Shown: positions 1 to 9,006, counted from the stretch's first letter. The stretch is 32,376 nucleotides of DNA from Ramlibacter sp. (GCA_021323335.1 JAJTCN010000021.1:1-32376); one strand, 5' to 3'. Notes: generated by a model not told the origin, from the sequence alone. Translations and numbers: made by a program.

Positions 1-76
<76 letters not shown>

Positions 77-100
77 AACAGACAGCGGAAACGCTCAGAG

Positions 101-127
101 AAAAAGCCCACTTCGGTGGGCTTTTTT
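101..127 (+). terminator. Rho-independent terminator of the tRNA gene
   Basis: A perfect stem (AAAAAGCCCAC paired with GTGGGCTTTTT) closes on a TTCG tetraloop and ends in a run of six T. It begins 25 nt after the tRNA CCA end and should stop tRNA transcription before the flagellar genes. Confidence 0.93.
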
Positions 128-280
128 GTTTCTACCTCCAGCATGAATCGCGGATGGATGCACGCCGCGCTTCCTCCAGTTGAACGATGGCCCAATGTGA
201 TGCGGCCATGTGATTTCTCGCACTGAACCGGCCCGACCGGACGCGCACGATCCGCTTCCGATGTTTTGCGGGAGTGCGCG
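128..280 (+). other. Leader region upstream of the flagellar operon
   Basis: These 153 bases between the tRNA terminator and fliQ contain no convincing gene. The promoter of the long flagellar operon should be here, but I cannot identify it. A TTGAAC at 180-185 has no matching -10 box at usual spacing. A TGGCCC at 189-194 is followed by GC one base out of register for a sigma-54 site. No sigma-28 box is visible. A GGAG at 271-274 serves fliQ. Confidence 0.6.
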
Positions 281-547
281 GTGCACGGCGACCTGGCCTT
301 GAAGTTGACGGCGGACCTGTTCTGGACAGGACTCCTGGTAAGCCTGCCGGTCCTCGGCTTGACGATGCTCGCGGGACTTGTCATCAGCATCCTCCAGGCA
401 GTCACGCAAGTGCAGGAAATGTCGCTGAGTTTCGTGCCGAAGCTCCTGGTCGCGGGTGCAGCGATCATCGCCTTCGGGCCCTGGATGTTGCGCACGCTGT
501 GCAACTTCGCGGTCGGCCTCTGGTCGCAGATCCCCACGCTGGTCTGA
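281..547 (+). CDS. fliQ: Flagellar export gate protein FliQ
   Basis: FliQ is a small inner-membrane component of the FliPQR export gate of the flagellar type III secretion system. The 88-residue product matches the family length (about 89) and shows two hydrophobic helices around a conserved stretch, Q-A-V-T-Q-V-Q-E-M-S-L-S-F-V-P-K, that is characteristic of FliQ. I chose the GTG at 281 because GGAG at 271-274 lies six bases upstream; an in-frame TTG at 266 would add five residues. It is the first gene of the flagellar operon and ends 10 bases before fliR. Its usual upstream partner fliP is not adjacent; it lies 17 kb downstream. Confidence 0.93.
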   Translation: MHGDLALKLTADLFWTGLLVSLPVLGLTMLAGLVISILQAVTQVQEMSLSFVPKLLVAGAAIIAFGPWMLRTLCNFAVGLWSQIPTLV

Positions 548-557
548 GCTGCCCGTC

Positions 558-1349
558 ATGGCCGACATCGCCGCATTGCTCGGAGAACCCTGGATCGCGG
601 GCATGCTGCTGCTCGCGACGCGCATCGCGGCACTGCTGTTGCTCACGCCCGTGCTGTACGCGATTCCGATCCCGCCGCTGGCCCGCTTGCTGATCACCCT
701 GGGCCTTGCCTGCGTCATCGCCCTCCCGTTCGCGCAGCAGATGACGGCGACGCCCGCCAGCGTCGGCGACCTGGTTCGCGCCGTCATGCAGGAAGCCGCG
801 ATCGGCGCCACGCTGGGACTCGGCGTCCTGATGGCTTTCGCCGGCTTCGCGCTCGCCGGCCGGCTGGCGGATATCCAGATCGGGTTCGGCGTGGCGCAGG
901 TGTTCGATCCCCTCACGCGCACGCAGCTTCCCATCCTCACCTCCGTGATCGGGCTGTTGGCGGTGGTGTTCCTTTTCGCGGTCAACGGCCATCACGCATT
1001 GCTTCGCGGCATTGCTTTCAGCGTCGAGCGCATGCCCATCGGCGGCGGCTGGTCCGCGGCGGCCGCGGCGGAGCCCCTGACACGGCAGGCCGCCGTCCTG
1101 TTCGGCCTGGGCTTCGCACTCGCGGCACCCGTGGTCCTCAGCCTCCTGTTGCTGGAGATCGCGCTGGGAGTGGTTTCGCGCAACCTGCCGCAGATGAACA
1201 TGCTGGTGCTGGGGATCCCGGTGAAGATCGTCGGCGGATTGCTCGCCCTGAGCGTGTGGGCGGCAGCCCTGGGAGAACCCGCGGGGCGGCTGTACGCCGG
1301 AATCTTCCAGGCCTGGAGCGCTTGGCTGTCGACGGGAGGGACCCGTTGA
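558..1349 (+). CDS. fliR: Flagellar export gate protein FliR
   Basis: FliR is an inner-membrane subunit of the FliPQR export gate. The 263-residue product is of family length and is almost entirely hydrophobic, with about six predicted membrane helices. It carries the recognisable segment G-F-A-L-A-G-R-L-A-D-I-Q-I-G-F-G near residue 100 and the later Q-M-N-M-L-V-L-G-I-P-V-K motif that is well conserved in FliR. Its stop codon overlaps the flhB start (TGATG), so translation is likely coupled. Confidence 0.95.
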   Translation: MADIAALLGEPWIAGMLLLATRIAALLLLTPVLYAIPIPPLARLLITLGLACVIALPFAQQMTATPASVGDLVRAVMQEAAIGATLGLGVLMAFAGFALAGRLADIQIGFGVAQVFDPLTRTQLPILTSVIGLLAVVFLFAVNGHHALLRGIAFSVERMPIGGGWSAAAAAEPLTRQAAVLFGLGFALAAPVVLSLLLLEIALGVVSRNLPQMNMLVLGIPVKIVGGLLALSVWAAALGEPAGRLYAGIFQAWSAWLSTGGTR

Positions 1350-2437
1350 TGTCCGAGCAGGACCTGGACCGGAGCGAGGCCGCGACTCCTTTCAAGCTGG
1401 AGAAGGCGCGGGACAAGGGGCAGACGGCCCGCAGCACGGAAGTGGTGGCCGCGGCCGTGCTGACGGTGGGCGTCGTCTATCTCTCCTGGCATGGGCTCGC
1501 TGCGATGCGGGAACTGGTCGGCCTCTGCCGCAGCCTGTTCGTCGCCATCGCTCAAGGCGATGCGGCGCAGCGTGCCCTCTGGCCCCTGGTCTCCCAGATG
1601 GTGAGCGGGGGCATCGCCTTGCTCCTGCCCCTTCTCGTGCTGGTGATGGCGGCCGCCGTCGCGGCCACCGTGATGCAGACCGGCGTGGTCCTGTCGATGG
1701 AGCCTCTCGCCATCGACATGAGCCGGATCCATCCAGCCACGGGCTTGAAGCGGATCTTCTCGATGCGCAGCCTGTTCGAACTCGCACGCGCGTGCATCAA
1801 GATGCTGGCCCTGGGGCTCACCGCCTGGTTCGCCCTGCGCGCCCTGCTGCCCCAGTTCCATCGCATCCAGGCGCTGGAGCCGGCGCCGTTCCTGCAACTG
1901 ATGGTGGAGGATGCCGGTGCCCTGGGCACGAAGCTGGTGCTCGCGCTGGCCGTGCTCGCGCTCGTCGACCTGGTGTACACGCGGGCCGAGTTCGGCCGCC
2001 GCATGCGCATGAGCCGCCGCGAGCTGAAGGACGAATTCAGGAACCGCGAGGGCGATCCGCGCATCCGCGCCCGCCTGCGCGAGCTGCGGCGGGAGATGCT
2101 CAAGCGCAGCATGGCCCTGAGCAACACGCGGACGGCCGACGTGGTCCTCACCAACCCGACGCATTACGCGGTGGCTCTTCGCTACGTACATGGAGAAATG
2201 AATGCTCCGCGCGTGGTTGCCAAGGGCGCGGGACAGCTCGCGGCCGCCATGCGCGAGATCGCGGCGAGGTACCGCGTCGTGGTGGTGCAGAACCCTCCGC
2301 TCGCCCGCCGGCTGTTCCACGAGGCCGAGCTGCAGGAGTCGCTGCCCGGAAGCTTCCACGTGGAAGTGGCGCGGATCATCGTGTGGGTGTTCGCGATGCG
2401 CGAACGGCGCCAGGCCGGCACGGGAGTGGTCGCATGA
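1349..2437 (+). CDS. flhB: Flagellar export switch protein FlhB
   Basis: FlhB is the self-cleaving substrate-specificity switch of flagellar export; it changes the apparatus from rod/hook to later substrates. The 362-residue product has a soluble N terminus containing T-P-F-K-L-E-K-A-R-D-K-G, four membrane helices, and a cytoplasmic domain with the autocleavage site N-P-T-H (in V-V-L-T-N-P-T-H-Y-A-V-A-L-R-Y). The intact NPTH means the specificity switch should work, which argues for a still functional system. The start overlaps the fliR stop, and the end overlaps flhA by four bases. Confidence 0.97.
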   Translation: MSEQDLDRSEAATPFKLEKARDKGQTARSTEVVAAAVLTVGVVYLSWHGLAAMRELVGLCRSLFVAIAQGDAAQRALWPLVSQMVSGGIALLLPLLVLVMAAAVAATVMQTGVVLSMEPLAIDMSRIHPATGLKRIFSMRSLFELARACIKMLALGLTAWFALRALLPQFHRIQALEPAPFLQLMVEDAGALGTKLVLALAVLALVDLVYTRAEFGRRMRMSRRELKDEFRNREGDPRIRARLRELRREMLKRSMALSNTRTADVVLTNPTHYAVALRYVHGEMNAPRVVAKGAGQLAAAMREIAARYRVVVVQNPPLARRLFHEAELQESLPGSFHVEVARIIVWVFAMRERRQAGTGVVA

Positions 2438-4494
2438 ACCGGGTGCAACTGCTGCTGGGCCGCCATGCCGACGTGGTGCTGGTGCTCGCGGTGCTCGGCG
2501 TCCTGGTGGTGCTCTTCGTGCCCATCCCGAAGCCGCTGCTGGACTTCCTCGTCCTTGCCAACTTCAGTTTCGCGTTCCTGATCCTGCTGCTGACTTTCTT
2601 CATGACGCGTCCGGTCGAGTTCTCCACTTTTCCTTCCCTGCTTCTCGTGGCGACGCTGTTCAGGCTGTCGTTGAACGTCGCCGCGACGCGCCTGATCCTG
2701 TCCGAGGGCGATGCAGGACGCGTGATCGGCGCGATCGGTTCGTACGTGGTCGCGGGAAATTACGTCGTCGGGTTGATCGTTTTCCTGATCCTGATCGTGG
2801 TCCAGTATGTCGTGGTCACCAACGGTGCGCAGCGGGTATCGGAGGTGGCGGCGAGGTTCACGCTGGACAGCATGCCGGGCCAGCAAATGAGCATCGACGC
2901 CGACCTCAACATGGGGTTCATCGACCAGGCGGAAGCGCAACGACGCCGCAAGAACCTCGAGAAGGAGGCGGGATTCTACGGAGCGATGGACGGCGCCAGC
3001 AAGTTCGTCAAAGGCGACGCCATCGCGGGCATCCTCATTCTCCTGATCAACATCGTCGGTGGCCTCGTCATCGGCGTGCTGCAGCACAAGATGCCGTGGG
3101 CGCAGGCGCTCCAGACCTACACCCTGCTCACCATCGGCGACGGCATCGTCACCCAGGTTCCAGCGCTGATCATCGCCGTGGGCACCGGGATCATCGTCAC
3201 GCGGTCGGCATCCGACGGCAACCTCAGCCAGGAGGCGCTGCGCCAGGTGACGGCGTTCCCGAAGACACTGGTGTTGGTGGCCGGCGCGCTGACAGGCTTG
3301 CTGTTCCTGCCCGGGATTCCCGCGCTGCCGACCCTCCTCCTCATCGCCGGCGCGACGCTGGCTGCGTACGTGGCCCACCGGATCCGCAGCACTGCAGGTC
3401 GTGCCGAGGTGCAGGAGGAGGCAACTGCGCCGCAGCCTGAAAGCGATGGGCTCGCGCCGGTGGATCCGGTCGAGGTGTACGTCGGCAGTCCGTGGGCAGG
3501 CCTGGTCAGCGGCGTGGAGAACGCCTTCCAGGATCGCATCGCGGCCTTGCGCAAGCAGCACGCACAGGAATTCGGCATCGTCCTGCCGGCGATCCGCTTC
3601 CGTGGCGTGGGCCGGCTGGCGGCCGACGCCTACGAAATCCATGTGGACGGAGCATTGGCCGCCCGGGGCGAAGCGCGGGACGGCTGCCTGCTCGCCATTC
3701 ACCCGCGCGGTGACGTCCGTTCGGTCGCCGGCGAGCCCACCCGGGATCCCACCTACGGGCTGCCGGCGCTGTGGATCGCTCCCGAGCAACGCGAGCAAGC
3801 GCTCCAGGCGAACTACACGCTCGTTGATGCGGCCACGGTCTTCATGACACACCTGACCGAGGTGCTGAGGCGTGAGTCGCCGCGGCTTCTCACCCGACAA
3901 GAAACGGACAAGCTGCTGGCTCGCGTGCGGCAGTCGCAACCGGCGCTGGTCGAGGAACTGATCCCCGTCCTGCTGTCGGTCGGCGATGTGCAGAAGGTGC
4001 TGCAGAACCTCCTGCGCGAGAAAGTTTCGATCCGGCACATCGAGGCGATCCTCGAGACGCTGGCGGACGCGGCCCGCATCACCAAGGACACGGCGCAGCT
4101 CACCGAAGCAGTACGCCAGCGTCTCGGCCATTCGATCTGCCAGAGCCTCGCAGGGGGATCACCGACGCTGCACGTGCTCACCCTGGACCCTGCCATCGAG
4201 AGCCGCTTGCTGCAGAACCTGGAAGCCGCGCGGCGGGAAGGTGCTGCCGGCGGATTCGTGATCGAGCCGAAGCTGCTCGAGAGATTCCTCATGCAACTCA
4301 TGCAGCACGCGGAGAAGATGATGAAGAGCAACCTCCTGCCGGTCTTGCTGTGTGCGCCCGAACTGCGCCGCCACCTTCGCTCCCTGTCCGAACGCGGGTT
4401 GCCTCACCTGCGCGTCCTGTCCATGGCCGAGATTCCGCAGGTGATCGAGCTGAAGTCGTTCGCGACGGTCGGGGTCGCGGGGGCGTCGGCATGA
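2434..4494 (+). CDS. flhA: Flagellar export gate protein FlhA
   Basis: FlhA forms the nonameric cytoplasmic ring and proton-driven gate of flagellar export. The 686-residue product has the family length. Its N-terminal half holds about eight membrane helices and the FHIPEP-family hallmark L-F-R-L-S-L-N-V-A-A-T-R-L-I-L near residue 78. The cytoplasmic half (from about 340) shows the expected family pattern, including the late segment L-L-P-V-L-L-C-A-P-E-L-R. Both ends overlap neighbours by four bases (ATGA), with flhB before and flgF after. Nothing suggests decay. Confidence 0.97.
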   Translation: MNRVQLLLGRHADVVLVLAVLGVLVVLFVPIPKPLLDFLVLANFSFAFLILLLTFFMTRPVEFSTFPSLLLVATLFRLSLNVAATRLILSEGDAGRVIGAIGSYVVAGNYVVGLIVFLILIVVQYVVVTNGAQRVSEVAARFTLDSMPGQQMSIDADLNMGFIDQAEAQRRRKNLEKEAGFYGAMDGASKFVKGDAIAGILILLINIVGGLVIGVLQHKMPWAQALQTYTLLTIGDGIVTQVPALIIAVGTGIIVTRSASDGNLSQEALRQVTAFPKTLVLVAGALTGLLFLPGIPALPTLLLIAGATLAAYVAHRIRSTAGRAEVQEEATAPQPESDGLAPVDPVEVYVGSPWAGLVSGVENAFQDRIAALRKQHAQEFGIVLPAIRFRGVGRLAADAYEIHVDGALAARGEARDGCLLAIHPRGDVRSVAGEPTRDPTYGLPALWIAPEQREQALQANYTLVDAATVFMTHLTEVLRRESPRLLTRQETDKLLARVRQSQPALVEELIPVLLSVGDVQKVLQNLLREKVSIRHIEAILETLADAARITKDTAQLTEAVRQRLGHSICQSLAGGSPTLHVLTLDPAIESRLLQNLEAARREGAAGGFVIEPKLLERFLMQLMQHAEKMMKSNLLPVLLCAPELRRHLRSLSERGLPHLRVLSMAEIPQVIELKSFATVGVAGASA

Positions 4495-5246
4495 ACGAAA
4501 TCCTCTCCCTCGTCCTCGGCAGCATGCAGTCGGACGTGACGCGCCTGGAGCGCACCGGGATGAACATCGCGAACGCCGGTACCGTCGGCTACAAGCGCGA
4601 GATCGTCAGCGCCATGCCCTTTGCCGCGCGCGTGGGTGCCGCCAACGGGGCGGGCGTTCCAGGCACGCCCGAATCCACGCCACTGTCGGTGCGCTTCGAT
4701 CCGCGCCCCGGAACCCTGAAATCCACAGGCCAGTCGCTCGACCTGGCGCTGGGCGGGCCGGGCTGGTTCGAGGTGGCCACCGACCAGGGCGTCACCTACA
4801 CGCGCCAGGGAAACTTCCGAGTCGATTCCCGCGGGCGCCTCGTCACGCAGCAGGGACACCCTGTCATGGGTACTGCGGGGGAGATCCAGATGCCTGCCGG
4901 GCAACCGGTGATCGACGCCTCGGGGCGCATCCTGGATCCGGCCGTGCCAGCCGGCGCGGGTCGGGCGCAGGCGGTGGCGCAGCTGAAGGTGGTCCAGTTC
5001 GAGGGCGGCGCGCCGATGGATCGCGTGGGGGAAGGCCGCTTCCGCATCGAGGGCGATGCCGCCGCCGTGCCCGAGGGCGCGCTCCAGGTACAGCAGGGCT
5101 TCCTGGAGAACTCCAACGTGTCCCACATGCACGAGATGGTCCGCCTCATGGAGACGATGCGGCACATGGAGACGATGCAGAAGGTGGCGATCGGTTACGA
5201 CGACATGCTGGCCACCAGCATCCGCAAGCTGGGCGAAGGTTCGTGA
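4491..5246 (+). CDS. flgF: Proximal rod protein FlgF
   Basis: FlgF is a rod component of the flagellar axial structure. The 251-residue product begins with the axial-protein D0 signature (T-G-M-N-I-A-N-A-G-T-V-G-Y-K-R) and ends with the matching C-terminal coiled-coil segment (G-F-L-E-N-S-N-V followed by M-H-E-M-V-R-L-M-E-T-M). The middle contains G-Q-S-L-D-L-A-L-G-G-P-G-W-F, as in FlgF/FlgG. The choice of FlgF over FlgG rests on the following, more canonical flgG and on length. The start overlaps the flhA stop. A gap of 36 bases to flgG is the largest in the operon. Confidence 0.9.
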   Translation: MNEILSLVLGSMQSDVTRLERTGMNIANAGTVGYKREIVSAMPFAARVGAANGAGVPGTPESTPLSVRFDPRPGTLKSTGQSLDLALGGPGWFEVATDQGVTYTRQGNFRVDSRGRLVTQQGHPVMGTAGEIQMPAGQPVIDASGRILDPAVPAGAGRAQAVAQLKVVQFEGGAPMDRVGEGRFRIEGDAAAVPEGALQVQQGFLENSNVSHMHEMVRLMETMRHMETMQKVAIGYDDMLATSIRKLGEGS

Positions 5247-5282
5247 TGTCGCGGATTCAGGAACTTGACGAGGAGACCCACG

Positions 5283-6068
5283 ATGTTTGATGCCCTCTAC
5301 ATCGGCGCCACCGGCATGCAGGCGCAGCAGGCGAACGTGGACGCCATCGCGAACAACCTCGCCAACGTCAACACGCCGGCCTTCAAGAAGAACCGTGTCA
5401 ATTTCTCCGAACTGGTGGTGACCGGCATCGCCGCCGGCCAACAAGGCACGCCGCTGGAGGACACCGCCGCCCTCGCCGCGCTGGGCGCGGGCGTCCAGTT
5501 GTCCTCCAGCGCCAAGGCTTTCGATGCCGGAGACCTGAAGAAGACCGACTCGCCGATGGACTTCGCGATCCTCGGCGACGGCTTCCTGGAGCTCACGCTG
5601 CCCGACGGAGGCCGCGCCTTCACCCGTGCGGGGACGCTCAAGGTGAATGCGGATGGCCAACTGGCGACGCTGGCGGGCGTGCCGCTGAAGCCGTCCGTGT
5701 CGGTCCCGGGCAATGCGGAAGCGTTGATCGTTACCTCCACGGGGCGGGTCCAGGCGCGCATTCCCAATCAGGCGAATGCGGTGGATGTGGGCCAGATCGA
5801 GCTCGTCCGTTTCACCAATCCCCAGGGGCTGCTGGCCCTGGGTGGAAACGTGTACCGCTCGACCGAAGCCTCCGGGGAGCCGATCGCGGGCAGGGCGGGG
5901 GAAGACGGCATGGGCACCATTGCGCAAGGCATGCTCGAAGGCTCCAATGTGCGGTTGGTGGACGAGATGGTGAGCCTGATGGTGGCCCAGCGCGCCTACG
6001 AAGCCAGCGTGAAGGTGGTCCAGGCCGCTGACGAAATGCTCGGCCTCATCAACGGGTTGCGGAGATGA
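5283..6068 (+). CDS. flgG: Distal rod protein FlgG
   Basis: FlgG builds the distal rod that crosses the P and L rings. The 261-residue product matches family length and has the near-canonical N terminus M-F-D-A-L-Y-I-G-A-T-G-M-Q-A-Q-Q followed by N-N-L-A-N-V-N-T-P-A-F-K-K. It ends with the C-terminal D0 helix containing M-V-S-L-M-V-A-Q-R-A-Y-E-A. ATG at 5283 is preceded by GAGGAG about nine bases upstream. The stop overlaps flgA (ATGA). The order flgF-flgG-flgA-flgH differs from the enteric flgA / flgBCDEFGHIJ layout. Confidence 0.96.
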   Translation: MFDALYIGATGMQAQQANVDAIANNLANVNTPAFKKNRVNFSELVVTGIAAGQQGTPLEDTAALAALGAGVQLSSSAKAFDAGDLKKTDSPMDFAILGDGFLELTLPDGGRAFTRAGTLKVNADGQLATLAGVPLKPSVSVPGNAEALIVTSTGRVQARIPNQANAVDVGQIELVRFTNPQGLLALGGNVYRSTEASGEPIAGRAGEDGMGTIAQGMLEGSNVRLVDEMVSLMVAQRAYEASVKVVQAADEMLGLINGLRR

Positions 6069-6916
6069 AAACCCGCCTGCTCTTGCTGGCTGCATTCGCG
6101 GTGTCCACCACCGCTGTGGCAGCACCCCATGCGGACCTGCAACTGGTGCCGCAGGCGCGGGTGAGCGATGACCAGGTGACTCTGGGGGATCTCGTTCGAT
6201 TGCAGTCGGACGATCTCGCGCTGGTCCGCAGGCTGGTCAGCCTGCCGGTCGGACAGGCGCCTCGGCCCGGCGAGTCCGCCCTCGTGCAGCGGGGGACGCT
6301 GGCGGATTGGGTGCGCCGCTCCACGGGCCTTGCGAACGCTACCTTGCGCTGGTCCGGTGCCGATGCGGCAAGGGTGATCCGGACCTCGAGGCAATTGCGC
6401 GGTGAGGAGATCGCGGACGCCGCGATGGAGGGCGTCCGCCGTGTGATTGCCGCGGCGGGGCAGCACGCGGAACTGCGGGTGCGCAGCTCCGTTCGGGATG
6501 TCGAGGTGCCGGATGGCAAGGTGCAGCTGCTGCCCAGACCGACGGACTCCGGCGCGCCGCTGCGCAACCGCGCGCTGGTGTGGGTGGATGCATGGGTCAA
6601 CGACCGCTTCATCCGCAGTTTTCCAGTCACCGTCGAAATCTCCGACCTCGGCGGACAACCTGGCGTCGTGCCAGTGGCCACTGGCGCAGGCGCAATGGCC
6701 CAAGGGGTGACGCACCCGGACGATGCAAACGCGGTTTCGCGCGGCGAGTGGGCCGCACTGCGGATCACTTCCGGAGCCGTGTCGCTGGAAAGCCGGGTGG
6801 AAGTCCTGCAGGACGGTCGCGTCGGACAGAGGGTTCGTGTTCGTGCGGCAACCGGCGCCAGCGGCATCCTGTTCGCCAAAGTCATCGGCCGCGGCCAGCT
6901 GGAGCTGGCGCCATGA
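6065..6916 (+). CDS. flgA: P-ring assembly chaperone FlgA
   Basis: FlgA is a periplasmic chaperone needed for polymerisation of FlgI into the P ring. The 283-residue product begins with a Sec signal peptide (about residues 1-19, ending V-A-A) and has the C-terminal SAF/FlgA-type domain, recognisable from R-G-E-W-A-A-L-R-I and the closing R-V-R-V-R-A-A-T-G-A-S-G-I pattern. It is somewhat longer than the enteric protein (about 220 residues). It overlaps flgG and flgH by four bases at each end. The immediately following flgH and flgI encode the L and P rings. Confidence 0.86.
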   Translation: MKTRLLLLAAFAVSTTAVAAPHADLQLVPQARVSDDQVTLGDLVRLQSDDLALVRRLVSLPVGQAPRPGESALVQRGTLADWVRRSTGLANATLRWSGADAARVIRTSRQLRGEEIADAAMEGVRRVIAAAGQHAELRVRSSVRDVEVPDGKVQLLPRPTDSGAPLRNRALVWVDAWVNDRFIRSFPVTVEISDLGGQPGVVPVATGAGAMAQGVTHPDDANAVSRGEWAALRITSGAVSLESRVEVLQDGRVGQRVRVRAATGASGILFAKVIGRGQLELAP

Positions 6917-7485
6917 AGGTGGCGTTCGTCCTCCTGGTCTGCCTGCAAGCCGCGGTCTTGCAGGGGGCGGCAGCGCAAAGCCTGTTTCGCGAGGAGACCT
7001 GGCGTGGCTTGACCGCGGACAACAAGGCCTTCCGCGCAGGTGACGTGCTCACCGTCCAGGTGTTCGAGAACTCGAGTGCCAGCACGAGCGCCGAGACGGG
7101 GACGCGCCGCGTCAATGGGCTGACGGGTGAAGTCCGCTATGGCAGCCGCAGCTCGCAACTCGGCATCGGCGTGGGCAGCGAGTTCGACGGCGGTGGCGCC
7201 ACGCAGAGGGCGAGCCGCTTGCTCGCCACGCTCACGGTGGTGGTGCAGGAGGTGTTGCCCGGAGGCCAGTTGCGCATCGCGGGAACGCAGGACCTCACCG
7301 TCAATGACGAGTCGCAGAAGGTGCGGCTGGAAGGCGTCGTCCGGCCGGTGGACATCACAGATGGCAACGTGGTGCAGTCCACCCGCATCGCGGACGCGCG
7401 GATCACCTATGTGGGCGAGGGTGACATCACCGAACGCAGCAGGCGGTCATGGTGGCGCCAGTTGCTGGACCTGGTGGGGTTCTGA
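6913..7485 (+). CDS. flgH: L-ring protein FlgH, apparently not a lipoprotein
   Basis: FlgH forms the outer-membrane L ring. The 190-residue product carries the family core, D-N-K-A-F-R-A-G-D-V-L-T-V-Q-V-F-E-N, and later G-G-Q-L-R-I-A-G and V-R-P-V-D-I-T-D-G-N-V-V. Canonical FlgH is a lipoprotein with a lipobox cysteine. Here the only early cysteine, Cys10, is preceded by Leu-Leu-Val and lies inside a very short hydrophobic stretch. Valine at -1 is not accepted by signal peptidase II, so cleavage by signal peptidase I after A-A-A (about residue 21) looks more likely. Length is slightly below that of enteric FlgH (about 230). Confidence 0.93.
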   Translation: MKVAFVLLVCLQAAVLQGAAAQSLFREETWRGLTADNKAFRAGDVLTVQVFENSSASTSAETGTRRVNGLTGEVRYGSRSSQLGIGVGSEFDGGGATQRASRLLATLTVVVQEVLPGGQLRIAGTQDLTVNDESQKVRLEGVVRPVDITDGNVVQSTRIADARITYVGEGDITERSRRSWWRQLLDLVGF

Positions 7486-7486
7486 C

Positions 7487-8605
7487 ATGGCCGCCACCCG
7501 TCACTTGCTGCTCGCTGTCCTGCTCTGGTCCGTGGCCTGGGCCAGTGCGGCCAGGGAAGCGCCGATGCGCGTGAAGGAGCTGGGCAAGGTGCAGGGTTGG
7601 AGGGACAACATCCTGGTCGGCACCGGGATCGTCACCGGGCTCGCCGGAACGGGCGACTCGGCGGCGAACCGCACGACCCGGCAGGCCCTGTCGAACGTGC
7701 TGTCCCAGTTCAGCCTCAGCGTGCCGCCGGAGCAGGTGAACAGCCGCAACGTCGCCGTCGTGATGGTCAGTGCGGCCCTGCCTGCGTTCGCCCGCGAAGG
7801 AGACACGCTCGACGTGACCGTAGCTTCCAGCGGCGATGCGCGCAGCCTGCTGGGTGGCAACCTCTTGCTCACCGCATTGCGGGCCCCGAACGGCAGGGTG
7901 TACGCGCTGGCGCAGGGCGCCCTGTCGATCGGTGGACACCGCTACGACGCCAACGGCAATGTGGTGCAGAAGAACCATCCCACCGCGGGCGCCATTCCGA
8001 ATGGCGCCACGGTCGAAGTCGGCATGGCGGGCGTCCAGGTGGCGCCTTCGCAAGTCACCTTCGTGCTGAACGAACCGGACTACACGACGGCGACGCGCAT
8101 CGTCGCCGCGATCCACGCGCAAGTCGCGCCGGGCATCGCCCGGGCGCGGGATGCATCGGGCATCGACATCGAGGTTCCCGCGGAACTGCGGCAGGAGACC
8201 GTCGCCTTCCTGTCGCGGGTGGAAAACGTCTCGGTCGAGCCGGACCGACGTGCGCGCGTCGTGATCAACGAGCGCACCGGCACCGTGGTGACGGGAGGCG
8301 ACGTCCGCATTTCGCGGGTCGCGGTGTCCCACGGGGACCTGAAGATCAACATCGCCAGCCAGAACAGCGTGTCGCAGCCGGCGTTCGTTGGCGTCGCCGG
8401 GCGGGGCGTCACCACGGCCATGGTGACGAACACGCAGGTCGATGTCGAGGAGCCGACCGGAGTCGCCTACCTGGCGGCCTCCGGGACGGTGTCCGATCTT
8501 GTGCAGTCACTCGCCCGCATGAAGACGAGCACGCGGGACATCATCTCGATCCTGCGCGCCATCAAGGCGGCGGGGGCACTGCACGGCGAGCTGGTCGTCC
8601 AGTAA
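7487..8605 (+). CDS. flgI: P-ring protein FlgI
   Basis: FlgI forms the periplasmic P ring around the rod. The 372-residue product is of family length, with a signal peptide (about 1-22) followed by the conserved start of the mature protein: M-R-V-K-E-L, then N-I-L-V-G-T-G-I-V-T-G-L and G-T-G-D. Further family segments include S-R-N-V-A-V-V-M-V and A-R-V-V-I-N-E-R-T-G-T-V-V. The ATG lies one base after the flgH stop. A 15-base gap containing GGGAGG separates it from flgB. Confidence 0.96.
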   Translation: MAATRHLLLAVLLWSVAWASAAREAPMRVKELGKVQGWRDNILVGTGIVTGLAGTGDSAANRTTRQALSNVLSQFSLSVPPEQVNSRNVAVVMVSAALPAFAREGDTLDVTVASSGDARSLLGGNLLLTALRAPNGRVYALAQGALSIGGHRYDANGNVVQKNHPTAGAIPNGATVEVGMAGVQVAPSQVTFVLNEPDYTTATRIVAAIHAQVAPGIARARDASGIDIEVPAELRQETVAFLSRVENVSVEPDRRARVVINERTGTVVTGGDVRISRVAVSHGDLKINIASQNSVSQPAFVGVAGRGVTTAMVTNTQVDVEEPTGVAYLAASGTVSDLVQSLARMKTSTRDIISILRAIKAAGALHGELVVQ

Positions 8606-8620
8606 CGGGAGGCAAGGACC

Positions 8621-9004
8621 ATGGCGTGGAACATCGATGCGATCACGACGGCGGCGCTGTCGGCGGCGCTCGCGGCCGGAGCCTCGCGCCAGGCCGCCGT
8701 GGCGTCCAACATCGCGAATGCCGGAACCGAAGGGTACGTCCCCCTGCGCCTTGCCTTCGACGCAACGCTCGAGGACGCCAGGGCTGCCTTGCTCGAGCGC
8801 GGGTCGTTGGATCCGTCCCACATCTCCGCCATGCGGGGCCGGCTCGAGCCCGTGCTGGATGCCGCGGGCGTGCCGACGCGCGTGCAGCTGGACGCGGAGA
8901 TGGCGGAGCTGGCGGGGAACTCCGTGCACTTCCAGGCCTTGCTCCAAGGCCTGTCGCGGCACCTCTCCATCCTGGCCATCGCCGCGGCCGACGGGAGGAA
9001 ATGA
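8621..9004 (+). CDS. flgB: Proximal rod protein FlgB
   Basis: FlgB is a proximal rod subunit joined to the MS ring through FliE. The 127-residue product fits family length. The N-terminal axial-protein signature is present (R-Q-A-A-V-A-S-N-I-A-N-A-G-T-E-G-Y), and the C terminus has the amphipathic helix with L-A-G-N-S-V-H-F-Q-A-L. The ATG is preceded by GGGAGG. The gene is followed directly by flgC and fliE, the usual flgB-flgC-fliE trio. Confidence 0.92.
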   Translation: MAWNIDAITTAALSAALAAGASRQAAVASNIANAGTEGYVPLRLAFDATLEDARAALLERGSLDPSHISAMRGRLEPVLDAAGVPTRVQLDAEMAELAGNSVHFQALLQGLSRHLSILAIAAADGRK

Positions 9005-9006
9005 AG

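Noticed and set aside
189..204. Possible sigma-54 promoter before fliQ (TGGCCC with a downstream GC)
   Set aside because: The GC element is one base out of register and the TTG part of the -12 box is missing.
992..4131. Long minus-strand open frames (455 and 649 codons) opposite flhB and flhA
   Set aside because: They are antisense shadows caused by high GC content; the plus strand carries complete, recognisable flhB and flhA, and the minus-strand products are low-complexity Arg/His/Asp/Gln-rich sequence.
7597..9000. Extended upstream frames joined to flgC, and similar long starts for fliA, TPR and fliI
   Set aside because: The upstream parts run through other, well-supported genes in a different frame; starts with ribosome sites next to the preceding stop are far better.
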